From assembly GCF_016595505.1 (NCBI RefSeq), contig NZ_JAENIL010000009.1, positions 91,592-155,591 on the forward strand: a DNA stretch of 64,000 nucleotides, given 5' to 3'. Source of the DNA: Pelagicoccus mobilis (GTDB taxonomy: Bacteria; Verrucomicrobiota; Verrucomicrobiia; Opitutales; Opitutaceae). A program made the position numbers and the translations under genes. Below, piece after piece: positions 25,024 to 34,266 of the stretch (the stretch's first letter is position 1; every line of letters starts with the position of its first letter). Below the pieces are notes generated by a model. The model made no database searches, was not told where the DNA came from, and saw nothing but the letters and a program-made list of their open reading frames with translations.

Positions 25024-27324
25024 CTACTTCTCAACGGCCGAAGTCATCTCTAATCTGAGCACGCCACCTGACACTAGATCACGATGCGGGATGAACATCT
25101 TATCGAGTTCTCCATCATTCCAGCTCGCTGACTCCACGAAAACGTTTTGGGAATCGTTGTTGTTAGCTAGAATCTCAATCGTGCCTCCCGAATAGTAACG
25201 TTCGTTTAAATGGATCCGGATCGAATCGAAGATAGGACTCCCGATTTGATAAGCGGCCTCCGTGTCAGTCCCGCCATTGAGTTGAAACAGGCCGATCTTC
25301 ATCAACACAGCGAGAGTGCCCATCAATCCCTGATCCTCGTCGCCATTGTATCCAGTTCCTGGATTGAGTCCACCATACACCCTATCGACAACCTGGCGAC
25401 TCCAGAAATGACTCAAGTCGGGACGCCCTAACTCAGCAAAAATAAAGGCAGTTTGGATCGAAGGCTGATTTCCGTAGTTGATCGGGACACGCCTCCATTC
25501 CGGATCTTTCTCCCTCGCATGGGATGTACCCGCAGTAAAGCCCAGCTTCTTCGCTTGCTCGAACTGTTGCCCAAGTCGCTCTATCGCGATCTCCTTTCCT
25601 CCCAGCAGCTCCGCCAAGCCTTCCGGGTCATGCGGAACAAACCATAAGTGCTGCGCTCCGTTCGACTCATTGAAGCCGTGCTCCCATTGGTATGGATCAA
25701 ACGGCTCTCTCCATACGCCATCCACGCTCTTGGGACGCATCCAACCCGATTCACGATCAAAGGCGTTTCTATAATTCTTCGAACGCTCTAGAAGGGCTTC
25801 TGCATCAGAATAGAATCCCAACTCCCTAGCGAGCTGAGCCAGGGTCCAATCTTGATAGGCATACTCGTGGGTCAAACTCGCTCCGTCTTGATGGAATCCA
25901 AAATCTCCTTCTGGGATCGGATATGGAACGTATCCATTTTCTAAATAGTAACTGAAGCCGCCCCCAAACTGGGTATCGTGCTCGTAACCGGCCTTCCCCA
26001 TGATCCCACCTGGGCTATGGTTCTTCAACATGGCTTCATAAGCGAGCTTAGCATCGAAGCCACGAATCCCCTTCATCCACGCGCTTACGACAAAGGGAGT
26101 CGCCGACGCCCCCGTCATCACATAAGTGTAATTGCCGCCAGACGGCCCCCTCGGCATCAATCCCCCGTCCTTGTAATAAAGCAAAAGCGAGTTCACGAAT
26201 TCCTCGGTTATCTCTGGGTAGACCAGATGCCAAAGCGTATTCAAAGTCCACTGCGCCCCCCAAAATGAATCGGAGTTGTAATGCCCGAACAATGGAGTCC
26301 CATCATTGCCCAAGGGGATCTTGCCGATCCGAAACGAATCCCCAGTATTGTCAGGGTAAGAACCATCAATATCGCTAATCAAGCGGCGCCCTTGCAACGC
26401 ATGCCACAAATCGGTGTAGAACCGACGCCGTTGCTCAAGCGTGTTCCCTTCCACTTCAATTCGCCCGAGCAAGCGATTCCATTCATCCCGAGATTCGCTG
26501 ACAAGCTGATCGAAATCCCAATGATCTACCTCAGCTTCGAGGTTACGCCTAGCCCCTTCTTCCGACGTATAGGATAGCCCCACCTTCATCTGTGCGGACT
26601 CAAGGTCCTTATCCGCAAACAAGAACAGCGCCTTCTCAACGTATCCATCCGGACTGCGAACGATGGTTGCTTCGGATACATCGGAGTCAAAAGCTACATG
26701 GAAAAAGACCGTAGCCGGCTTGGGACGACGAATCGTCGGCGCATTCACAACACTCCCCCTCAACGTTCGGGGACCGATCTGCTCGATTTTCCCCTCAATC
26801 ATCTCGGACGGTCCTAACTTGCCCATCAAGTCAAACAGCACGCCTGGCCGGTTTCCACTTCCAAAACGGTACCGATGAAAACCAGCCCGCTTTGAGCTAG
26901 TAAGTTCCACATCGATCCCGTAGCGGTCGAGTGATAGGAAATGATAGCCCGGCTTCACGATCTCGGTCTCGTGACTGAAGTTCGATGAATGGTTCTCCAG
27001 AATCGGTCCCAAATCATCTTGCCCCGAGATCGGCATAACCGATAACCCCGACAATTGCCAAGCATGCACGTGGCTGAACCCCTTCACATTCTCTACCTTG
27101 TAGCGATAACCGCTCCCCCATGCCCCATCGACTTCCGTGTCCGGACTCAAGTTCACCAATCCAAACGGGCGACACGCTGATGAGAAGTAGAACCAACGAG
27201 AATGATTCGTATCCAAATGTGGATATACGAGGTCCACAGGTTCGACCCGTTCAGTCCCACCACAAAGGTTGCTAGCGAAAAGCGCAAACGCGGCACACTT
27301 AACCGTAATCAAAATTCTCTTCAT
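25024..27324 (-). CDS. GH92 alpha-mannosidase family protein
   Basis: A 766-residue secreted enzyme (signal peptide about 1-22). The N-terminal beta-sandwich has DTNHSRWFYFSSACRPFGLV and GSGYRYKVENVKGFSHVHAWQ, typical of the GH92 start; the catalytic barrel has GGNYTYVMTGASATPFV, ASLTHEYAYQDW and, at 661-666, GDEDQG in the place of the family's conserved acidic loop. GH92 enzymes are calcium-dependent exo-acting alpha-mannosidases, mostly alpha-1,2/1,3/1,4/1,6 on mannans or N-glycans. It is the last gene of a long minus-strand run that also holds five tailed sulfatases, pointing to a sulfated mannose-containing substrate. The linkage cannot be told. Confidence 0.9.
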   Translation of the reverse strand: MKRILITVKCAAFALFASNLCGGTERVEPVDLVYPHLDTNHSRWFYFSSACRPFGLVNLSPDTEVDGAWGSGYRYKVENVKGFSHVHAWQLSGLSVMPISGQDDLGPILENHSSNFSHETEIVKPGYHFLSLDRYGIDVELTSSKRAGFHRYRFGSGNRPGVLFDLMGKLGPSEMIEGKIEQIGPRTLRGSVVNAPTIRRPKPATVFFHVAFDSDVSEATIVRSPDGYVEKALFLFADKDLESAQMKVGLSYTSEEGARRNLEAEVDHWDFDQLVSESRDEWNRLLGRIEVEGNTLEQRRRFYTDLWHALQGRRLISDIDGSYPDNTGDSFRIGKIPLGNDGTPLFGHYNSDSFWGAQWTLNTLWHLVYPEITEEFVNSLLLYYKDGGLMPRGPSGGNYTYVMTGASATPFVVSAWMKGIRGFDAKLAYEAMLKNHSPGGIMGKAGYEHDTQFGGGFSYYLENGYVPYPIPEGDFGFHQDGASLTHEYAYQDWTLAQLARELGFYSDAEALLERSKNYRNAFDRESGWMRPKSVDGVWREPFDPYQWEHGFNESNGAQHLWFVPHDPEGLAELLGGKEIAIERLGQQFEQAKKLGFTAGTSHAREKDPEWRRVPINYGNQPSIQTAFIFAELGRPDLSHFWSRQVVDRVYGGLNPGTGYNGDEDQGLMGTLAVLMKIGLFQLNGGTDTEAAYQIGSPIFDSIRIHLNERYYSGGTIEILANNNDSQNVFVESASWNDGELDKMFIPHRDLVSGGVLRLEMTSAVEK

Positions 27325-27531
27325 TTTATAATCACTTTCAGATTCAGTCGCGTAGCTCCCCTTTCCGAGAAAGTGTTCCTACGTTCATTGTAGGCTTCTC
27401 AGGCTAGGACTCCGCCAAAAAGAACTTGCTTACGGAAAAAGCACGAGGGCATTGGGTAAAACTCGATTTTTACCCTGTCGCCCCCTCTGGTTCCTCTTCT
27501 TCCCTTTCCGCTACTGTGCGGAAAGACCGGC

Positions 27532-28188
27532 CTAGAGTTCTCTAATTCTGATGTTTTTCCAGGCGACCTGGAAAGGGCCAGTTCCCTTTTTGATGCCGTG
27601 AATCTGCAAGCCGATGAAGCCACTGGGGTTTGTCTCATGACGATCAGCAGGAACCGTCGTCGTGATGATTTCGTTACCGTTGATCCAGGTGGTGATTTGG
27701 TCCCCTTTGGCGACGACGCGAAAATGATTCCACTCACCATCTTTGAAAAAGGTGTGTGCTTTTTTGCTCTCTTGTGGCGTCAACCAGGTTTTCCAGCCCT
27801 GCCCATAGATGTTTCCCGAACCATTCCTTACGAAATTTCGGCCAGTGACCTCAACCTGAGGGCCGTAAACGGCCCCGTATTTCTCGCCTTTCTTGGGTTC
27901 GAGAGTTTTCGAACGGATCTGAACGCCAGAATTGAGCTCGTTGTCGACGAGTTTCGTTTCAAATTCGAGTTCGAAGTCACCGTAGTCTTTGTTTGAACAC
28001 AGGAACGTTGAACCCAAACCGCTCCGTGCCGTGCCAATAATGACACCCTCTTCAACGCGGAAAGACCCTTCTTTCGTTTTCTCGGTCCACCCCTCGAGAG
28101 TGTGACCATTGAACAGATCTACCCACTGATTTCCTTTGGCAGCCAAGCTGGCGATTAGACTGAGGCTAAGTACAAATAATAGTTTCAT
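27532..28188 (-). CDS. Secreted DUF1080 protein (3-keto-disaccharide hydrolase-like)
   Basis: A 218-residue protein with a plain signal peptide (cleavage near residue 18). DUF1080 features: WVDLFNGHTLEGW (22-34), GVQIRSK, YGPQVEV, GEWNHFRVVAKG and the final GFIGLQIHG with VAWKNIRIREL. The fold is a concanavalin-like sandwich. It follows a sulfatase and lies one gene away from a TAT-exported Gfo/Idh/MocA oxidoreductase, a pairing that fits making and cleaving 3-keto-glycosides; this role is inferred. Confidence 0.9.
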   Translation of the reverse strand: MKLLFVLSLSLIASLAAKGNQWVDLFNGHTLEGWTEKTKEGSFRVEEGVIIGTARSGLGSTFLCSNKDYGDFELEFETKLVDNELNSGVQIRSKTLEPKKGEKYGAVYGPQVEVTGRNFVRNGSGNIYGQGWKTWLTPQESKKAHTFFKDGEWNHFRVVAKGDQITTWINGNEIITTTVPADRHETNPSGFIGLQIHGIKKGTGPFQVAWKNIRIREL

Positions 28189-28222
28189 GTTGAGACGCTT
28201 TGAATGTATTCGAAATGTTTAG

Positions 28223-29695
28223 TTACGATCGCTTTTCCCTTTTCTCCCTTGTCCGTTTCTTTTCCTTCCGACCGGATCGCTTTTTCCCCTCCTCCTCCGG
28301 GCTCATCTCAAGCCTATCTAGTTTGAAGGTTTTATCTGGAAGACCAGAGGCATCGCCGACCGGTCTGGTTGTCGCCTCGAATTCGACCATAAACGCCTCC
28401 ATCTCTTTCCTTAAGGATTCCGCAATCTCAGGGTACTGACTGGATACATCCGTCGTTTCTCCGACATCCTCGTTTAAATTGAATAGAGAGCCTGCATTGG
28501 CCGGCTTGAATTCCCCCCAAACCTCCGGACTTTTCCGGTTATAGGGAAACTGCGTCTTCATGTAGTACTTCCAACCATTGCGGGTAATGGTCGATCCCGG
28601 AACGATCTGAACATCCCGAAGATGCTCGCTCATCGTATCGCCTAAAAGCTGCGGAAGCACATTTACCCCATCAATTATACGGTCATTCGGCACGCCAACT
28701 CCCGCAATTCCACAGAAGGTGGGAAGCATATCAATGATGCCGATCATCGCATCGCTCTCCGCGCCCGGCTTCACCTTCCCAGGCCAGCGAACAATAAACG
28801 GTACGCGAACTCCGCCTTCAAAGTCCGTCCATTTTCCGTCACGCAAGGGACCGGTCAAACCGACATCAAACCTGCTTTGACGCTGAACAGGAGGTCCATT
28901 GTCCGAGGTAAAAACAACGATCGTATCCTCCTCCAGCCCGAGCTCCTTCAAGGCATTCATCAGATGATTAAACTGCCAGTCGATCTCGTGAACCACATCT
29001 CCATAGTCGCCACGCTCGGAGCTTCCTTTAAATTCCTCGGAGGGAACATAGGGAGAGTGCGGTAAAGGGTCTGAGTAATATAGGAAGAACGGCTCGTCCC
29101 TATGGGTCTTCATGAAGTCGACTGCCGCCTTAACCATACCCGGGGCCTGCCCTGCCGTCTTCTTCGTATTTGCTGCCAACTGTTTTCTATTTTCAACGAG
29201 GGATACATCTTCGGTACCTTCCGTCACTTTGAGAAAACCATAGAAATAATCAAAACCGTGATTCAATGGGTGAAAGGGCTCCCACTCGCCAAGATGCCAT
29301 TTCCCCACGAGAGCCGTTTTGTAACCGGCTGTTTGCAACAACTCCGGGAAAGTGATTTCCGACGGATTGAGCCCAATAGGCCCCTGCCTGTGCTTATACA
29401 CGATTTGATTAAGGCCGATTCGGTGCGCGTAAGTACCGGTCATAAACGCCGCCCTGCTGGGGGTGCAGCGCTGGTGGACGTAGAAGCTGGTAAACTTCGT
29501 CCCTTCCTTAGCCAACTGATCTATCGCCGGCGTGTACTGTCCTTCAGCTCCGTAGCAGCCCACATCCCCATAGCCGAGGTCATCGGTAAGATAGAACAGG
29601 ACATTTGGCTTTCTCTGAGCATGCAAACTCTGCATGCCCGTTAAGAATGCAAGGCACGCAAACAATAAAATCACGCTTCGTATTTTTTTATTCAT
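28223..29695 (-). CDS. Secreted S1 sulfatase with K/R-rich C-terminal tail
   Basis: A 490-residue arylsulfatase A-like protein with a signal peptide (to about 26, LHAQ). D38/D39 (TDDLGYGD), C77 in C-T-P-S-R, GKWHLGEW and SDNGPP are present. After the fold ends near residue 460 there is a strongly basic tail in which about 13 of the last 23 residues are Lys or Arg (EEGKKRSGRKEKKRTRE and on). The same kind of tail is found on four other sulfatases in this run and on none outside it. It could hold the enzyme to an anionic glycan or to the cell surface. Confidence 0.93.
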   Translation of the reverse strand: MNKKIRSVILLFACLAFLTGMQSLHAQRKPNVLFYLTDDLGYGDVGCYGAEGQYTPAIDQLAKEGTKFTSFYVHQRCTPSRAAFMTGTYAHRIGLNQIVYKHRQGPIGLNPSEITFPELLQTAGYKTALVGKWHLGEWEPFHPLNHGFDYFYGFLKVTEGTEDVSLVENRKQLAANTKKTAGQAPGMVKAAVDFMKTHRDEPFFLYYSDPLPHSPYVPSEEFKGSSERGDYGDVVHEIDWQFNHLMNALKELGLEEDTIVVFTSDNGPPVQRQSRFDVGLTGPLRDGKWTDFEGGVRVPFIVRWPGKVKPGAESDAMIGIIDMLPTFCGIAGVGVPNDRIIDGVNVLPQLLGDTMSEHLRDVQIVPGSTITRNGWKYYMKTQFPYNRKSPEVWGEFKPANAGSLFNLNEDVGETTDVSSQYPEIAESLRKEMEAFMVEFEATTRPVGDASGLPDKTFKLDRLEMSPEEEGKKRSGRKEKKRTREKREKRS

Positions 29696-29772
29696 TACAC
29701 AATGGCGCTTTCAAACTTCGGTATCACTTCGCTCAATGAAGTGATACCGTCCGCCAAGATGTTTGATCTCTT

Positions 29773-29840
29773 AGGTAGCGGCCGTTGTCCCAACGGCCAT
29801 CGTCTTGAAGGGTGACCATTGGGGACAACGGGCTCTACCT
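29773..29840. repeat. Intergenic repeat (GGCCGTTGTCCCAACGGCC family), copy 1
   Basis: GGCCGTTG-TCC-CAACGGCC is a perfect short hairpin, followed about 15 bp later by GACCATTGGGGACAACGGG, which is partly its inverted copy. Close relatives lie at 57047 and 60360. Confidence 0.7.
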
Positions 29841-29884
29841 TATTTGCTCAAACCTTTTTGCAAAATGGAGACATCGTAGCTTCG

Positions 29885-31177
29885 TTACACAGTCGGCAAC
29901 TCGTAGCCTTTTCGACGCGGGCGGTCCTGCATTGCCTGAGCTTCCGCGTCACCTATGATTTGTTCTGCTTTTGGATCCCACTTTATTGCTCGGCCCGTGC
30001 GTTCTGCGATGGCGCCAAGTTGGCAAATCGTACCAGAGCGATGCCCTACGGATGCCGGGCATATGGTTGGCTTACGGGACTTCACGCTTTCTAAGAAGTT
30101 CGCCCGATGGTTCGTTGACTCATAAACCTGAATGTCATTAGGGCCAAAACGGGTTCGTCTAAGATCAACAGGCAAGGTCTCAATCTGACCACGGCTAACA
30201 TGCACTTCGCCCTTTGTTCCAATGAAACGAATCATGTGGTCGTAGTCGGGCTTCTTGTCACGCCATACTGTGATACCATCTGCGTAACGATAATGGTGGT
30301 ATTCCGAGCCATTATACCCCTTGGGGATAAACTCAACTGGACCGGTGTGGTCGCGATCCAGTGCCCACTGCACAATGTCGAAGTGGTGAGCGCCCCAGTC
30401 GCCAAACTTGCGATTTCCATAGTCCCAGTAGCAGCGCCAACCATTGCCAAACTTACCCCAAACACGGTGCTCCGTGTATTCATAGAATGGAGTTGGGCCT
30501 AGCCAGCGATCATAGTCGAAGCCTTCCGGAACAGGGACGACAGGTTCGTTTTCTGGAGGCTGAGGGAAATTTCGCAATCGGCAGTAGACCTCTTTCACAT
30601 CACCAATCAAGCCATTGCGGACAAGATTGGCAGCGATGCGGAAGTGTGCGGTGGAGCGTTGTTGTGAGCCAACTTGAAGGATGCGACCGTACTTTTGTTC
30701 GGCTGCCAGTACTGCTTTACCTTCTTCGATGGTCAGCGTCATAGGCTTTTCAACATAGACGTCCTTGCCGGCCTTCATCGCCTCGATCGCGAGCGCTGCG
30801 TGCCAATGGTCGGGTGTTGAGATACAGACGACGTCGACATCAGGGTTCTGTATAATCTCCTCGGAGTAAGCGGTTGCGTGAACAGATGTTGCCCCTCTGC
30901 TAGCTAGCTTTTCGAGCGCATCGTCGAGGCTGCTCCGGCGAACATCACACGCGGCGACTGCTTGAACATCTCTCATGCCGGGAAAGGAGATTAAATGCCC
31001 CTTTGCTATAAGTCCTGTCCCAATAAAGCCGATACCGATGCGTGAGTTGGCGGACGCTTTTTTTGAGTTTCCAAGTGTTTCGGCTTTAAGAATAGTGGGA
31101 GCTCCTAGCAGAAAGCCTGCTGCTGCAGCTGATTGCTTCAAGAAGCGACGGCGTGATTCAGATTTTATGTTCTTCAT
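29885..31177 (-). CDS. TAT-exported Gfo/Idh/MocA family oxidoreductase
   Basis: A 430-residue protein with a twin-arginine leader (SRRRFLKQ, hydrophobic to about 31). A Rossmann loop [13 protein letters not shown] lies at 48-60, the family EKP motif at 143-145, and the C-terminal alpha/beta domain contains [18 protein letters not shown]. Exported members keep a tightly bound NAD(P) and oxidise or rearrange sugars; GH109 glycosidases use the same fold. It sits between sulfatase genes and near a DUF1080 gene on the same strand. Likely a periplasmic glycoside or sugar dehydrogenase; the substrate is unknown. Confidence 0.9.
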   Translation of the reverse strand: MKNIKSESRRRFLKQSAAAAGFLLGAPTILKAETLGNSKKASANSRIGIGFIGTGLIAKGHLISFPGMRDVQAVAACDVRRSSLDDALEKLASRGATSVHATAYSEEIIQNPDVDVVCISTPDHWHAALAIEAMKAGKDVYVEKPMTLTIEEGKAVLAAEQKYGRILQVGSQQRSTAHFRIAANLVRNGLIGDVKEVYCRLRNFPQPPENEPVVPVPEGFDYDRWLGPTPFYEYTEHRVWGKFGNGWRCYWDYGNRKFGDWGAHHFDIVQWALDRDHTGPVEFIPKGYNGSEYHHYRYADGITVWRDKKPDYDHMIRFIGTKGEVHVSRGQIETLPVDLRRTRFGPNDIQVYESTNHRANFLESVKSRKPTICPASVGHRSGTICQLGAIAERTGRAIKWDPKAEQIIGDAEAQAMQDRPRRKGYELPTV

Positions 31178-31227
31178 ATCTTAAGTATTATAATAATTGG
31201 AAGGAACCAGCATGGCCCTCGAAGTAA

Positions 31228-32691
31228 CTAGCTCTTTTGCCTCGCCAGCTTCCTCGCCTCCCTCTTCTTCTGTTTTTCCGTTAGCTCCGCCGGTTCCGAT
31301 TGCTCCGTTTTGGTTGTCTGCTCTACCCGTGCCTTTTTTTCCCTTTTCAACTTTTTGGGATCAACCGTTGAGAAAACATCGTTCATCCTTTCCATATCAG
31401 CCTTAAGCTGGGCATGCATCTTTTCTAGCTGTGGCCTGTATTCAGGATTATCGGCAAGATTCTCCAACTCCCACGGATCACCCTTAACATTGTAGAGCTC
31501 AAACTCTGGATGCTTTACCACACGGTCGATTTTTGCTTGGGCATCGGGATCCGTTTTGGCTTTCCCCAGCCATTCTCTCCAAGCTCTGGCAAAAAACTTA
31601 CCGCTCTTGGGCTCCATCAAAACATCAAGGTAGTAATCCGCTTTCCGTTCAGGATTCCAGACAAGCTTGAAGTCTTTATTGCGGATGGCCCTTTGAGTAT
31701 AACCGCCAGCCTGGTGGATCAGGTAAGCATAATCGCGATGATGCGATGTTTCGCCCTTTAACACAGAAAACAAACTCTTGCCGTCCGTCGCAGGAGCCTC
31801 GCCTCCCGCAATATCCACTAGAGTCGAAGAGATGTCACAATACATCGCAACCGCGTCACTGACAGCCGGCTCAACCTTACCCGGCCAACGTACGACGCAG
31901 AGCGCTCTGGTTCCATAGTCGTAGATCGACCATTTACCATTCGGCAATGCAGTCCCCTGCTCACTTAGAAAGATTAGCACCGTGTCATCTGCCAGTTCCA
32001 TATCGTCCAACAGCTCCATGGTAGCTCCCACCTGATTATCGAGCTCTTCAACTTCAGCCGCGTGCCTCGCCAGCGCTTCACGCGTCACTGGGGTATCCAC
32101 CATGTGAGGCGGAACGACTATTTTGTCTAAGGGGAAATTGGACGGATCGCCAACCGTCCACGGGTGGTGGGCATTAACGGAAGCAACCACCACGCAAAAT
32201 GGTTTTTGTTCCGATTGAGAGGATTCAATGAATTGCTTTATCCCCCCCATCTCCCATGTAGGGGCATTATGGTTACCGTTGGTTTCAAAGCCGGAAACTT
32301 TGTGAAAATCCGCGACATTGAAGTGAGTCTTACCGGTCAAACCGACATTATAGCCTAGATCTCCCAGGTAGTGAGCGATGTTCTTATAGCTCTCCTTGGG
32401 TTTGCTGCCGTTGCTGTAAACCCCGCTACTCGGCGGCAGCAATCCTGTGTAAAGCTCGTGGCGCAGAGGACCACACTGGGCCACCGCCCCCATGAAGTTC
32501 GTAAACCGAACCCCCTGGCTCGCTAGCTTATCTATATTCGGAGTGCGGGTATACAAACCCGATTCATTGCAGCCGAAACTTGACCAACTGACATCGTCCG
32601 CCAGCACGATCACAAAGTTCGGCCGTTCCTTAGCATATGCTGCAGCACACAAAATGACTGCAGATAGTATCCAAATTTTCCTTAAGATCAT
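31228..32691 (-). CDS. Secreted sulfatase, N-sulfoglucosamine sulfohydrolase-like, variant signature
   Basis: A 487-residue sulfatase with signal peptide (to about 20). NFVIVLADDVSWSSFGCNESG is typical of the heparan N-sulfatase-like branch. The formylglycine site is C73 in C-G-P-L-R: the residue after Pro is Leu, where the common signature has Ser, Thr or Ala. D32/D33 and GKTHF are present. The last 45 residues carry a K/R-rich tail (KREKKARVEQ, then KQKKREARKLARQKS). It starts only 3 nt after the preceding sulfatase's stop; the A/G-rich codons of that protein's tail can serve as its ribosome binding site. Confidence 0.9.
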   Translation of the reverse strand: MILRKIWILSAVILCAAAYAKERPNFVIVLADDVSWSSFGCNESGLYTRTPNIDKLASQGVRFTNFMGAVAQCGPLRHELYTGLLPPSSGVYSNGSKPKESYKNIAHYLGDLGYNVGLTGKTHFNVADFHKVSGFETNGNHNAPTWEMGGIKQFIESSQSEQKPFCVVVASVNAHHPWTVGDPSNFPLDKIVVPPHMVDTPVTREALARHAAEVEELDNQVGATMELLDDMELADDTVLIFLSEQGTALPNGKWSIYDYGTRALCVVRWPGKVEPAVSDAVAMYCDISSTLVDIAGGEAPATDGKSLFSVLKGETSHHRDYAYLIHQAGGYTQRAIRNKDFKLVWNPERKADYYLDVLMEPKSGKFFARAWREWLGKAKTDPDAQAKIDRVVKHPEFELYNVKGDPWELENLADNPEYRPQLEKMHAQLKADMERMNDVFSTVDPKKLKREKKARVEQTTKTEQSEPAELTEKQKKREARKLARQKS

Positions 32692-32694
32692 AAT

Positions 32695-34251
32695 CTACGC
32701 TTTCTTGTTTCTTCGCTCAGCTCTCGCCTTCCTCTTGTCCTCTTTGCTCATTTTTCCCTTTTTCTTATCCAACTTCGGTAGCTTACCGCCGACCAAGTCA
32801 TGGACCGGAGGAACTTTTACAGCAGGATCAAAGAGGACATAATCTTCAGACGCGTTCGGATTTGGTTTAGGCAGAAGAGCTCCGATGCGTTGGTGATAAG
32901 AATCCAGTTCGCGCTTCAGGCTCTGGGCTTTCTCAGGCATCTGTGAGGTGATGTTGGTCACTTCGCCAATATCCCCTTTCAAGTCGTACAGGTAGGGTTC
33001 AGGCAGCTCATAAAAATTAAAGAGCTTATAGTTATCCTTGATGATCACCGAATGTGGCGTGGTATTCCGATGGTGCGGATAGTGAAAAAACAACGCCCGA
33101 TCTTTAAACCCATCCACATTACCATCGGTCACAATTGGCATGATGCTTACGCCGTCGACCTTCTCGAGACTCGCCACATCACCACCGGCGATATCGTAAA
33201 AAGTAGGCAACCAGTCATAGCCCACGACATTCAGGCTGCTCCGTGAACCAGCAGCGATCCCTGGGCCCTTGATTGACATCGGCACTCTGATACCGCCTTC
33301 CCAAAGCCACCATTTCTCTCCACGCAGGATCCGATCCTCTCCGTTAAAGAGGCCTTTGCCATTGTCGGAGGTGAACACGACATAAGTGTTGTCGCCGATG
33401 CCCAGCTCCTCGAGCGTTTCGATCACCATACCGATGGATGTATCCATATCTTCAACCGCCGCGGCATGTTCAGCAACTTCCCTAGCGGGACCTACCCCCA
33501 ATGCCTTTACTTCTGGGTTGCTAGAGTATTTCTCAAAGGTCTCAGGCAAACTCATCTGCTTGCTATGCTCAGCGTAGTGAGAGATCTGAACGAAAAACGG
33601 TTTACCTGCTTTTGCCTGACGCTCGATAAAATCGATGCTGCTACGGGTCATACTGAATATTTTCTTCGGATCTCTGGGATCAGTACAATGTTCCGGGCCG
33701 CCTTCCGCGTTTGACGTTTCACCATCACTTTCGTCATAGCCACGAGCTTCCGGACCACCGCCGTAGGCGTGCCATTTTCCAAAATGCGCTGTCGCATACC
33801 CCTGCTCCTTCATAACATCGCCAATGGTCTTAAACTCCGGATGGATCGATCCCATGGGCTCAGGTTCGAGAAAGGGAGCCCCTTTCGCTTTTTCTATGTA
33901 GCTGACCTCAAACGTACAAGCGTCACCAAAGTTACCATTGCCACTAAAACGGGTTCTCGCTGCTGTCATTCCAACCTGGATACTGCAGCGTGACGGACCG
34001 CACATGCCAGCGGCGGCATACGCATTGGCGAATATCATTCCCTCTCTGCCAATGGCGTCAATATTTGGAGTGTTGCGCCACTTCATAGCTGAGCCGCCGT
34101 AGCCTTCCTGCTGCTGTGTAGCGGTTCCATACCACGGCATGTCATCAACCAGAATAAAAACGATGTTCGGCTTCGTGTTCCCACTCAGCACGCTTCCCAA
34201 GAAGAGAGAAGCAGCGATAATCCCCAAAGTGTATTTCGTGTGTAACTTCAT
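32695..34251 (-). CDS. Secreted S1 sulfatase with K/R-rich C-terminal tail
   Basis: A 518-residue sulfatase. The ATG at 34251 is preferred to a GTG two codons earlier because AAGGAAG stands at proper distance. Signal peptide to about 24; D36/D37 (VDDMPWYG), C84 in C-G-P-S-R, GKWHAYGG and TSDNGKGL. The long block between the metal Asp pair and the signature (ATQQQEGYGGSAMKWRN) resembles sulfatases often annotated as arylsulfatase A of Planctomycetes/Verrucomicrobia. The C-terminus is a basic tail (KLDKKKGKMSKEDKRKAR then AERRNKKA). Confidence 0.92.
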   Translation of the reverse strand: MKLHTKYTLGIIAASLFLGSVLSGNTKPNIVFILVDDMPWYGTATQQQEGYGGSAMKWRNTPNIDAIGREGMIFANAYAAAGMCGPSRCSIQVGMTAARTRFSGNGNFGDACTFEVSYIEKAKGAPFLEPEPMGSIHPEFKTIGDVMKEQGYATAHFGKWHAYGGGPEARGYDESDGETSNAEGGPEHCTDPRDPKKIFSMTRSSIDFIERQAKAGKPFFVQISHYAEHSKQMSLPETFEKYSSNPEVKALGVGPAREVAEHAAAVEDMDTSIGMVIETLEELGIGDNTYVVFTSDNGKGLFNGEDRILRGEKWWLWEGGIRVPMSIKGPGIAAGSRSSLNVVGYDWLPTFYDIAGGDVASLEKVDGVSIMPIVTDGNVDGFKDRALFFHYPHHRNTTPHSVIIKDNYKLFNFYELPEPYLYDLKGDIGEVTNITSQMPEKAQSLKRELDSYHQRIGALLPKPNPNASEDYVLFDPAVKVPPVHDLVGGKLPKLDKKKGKMSKEDKRKARAERRNKKA

Positions 34252-34266
34252 GATCACTTCCTTGTA

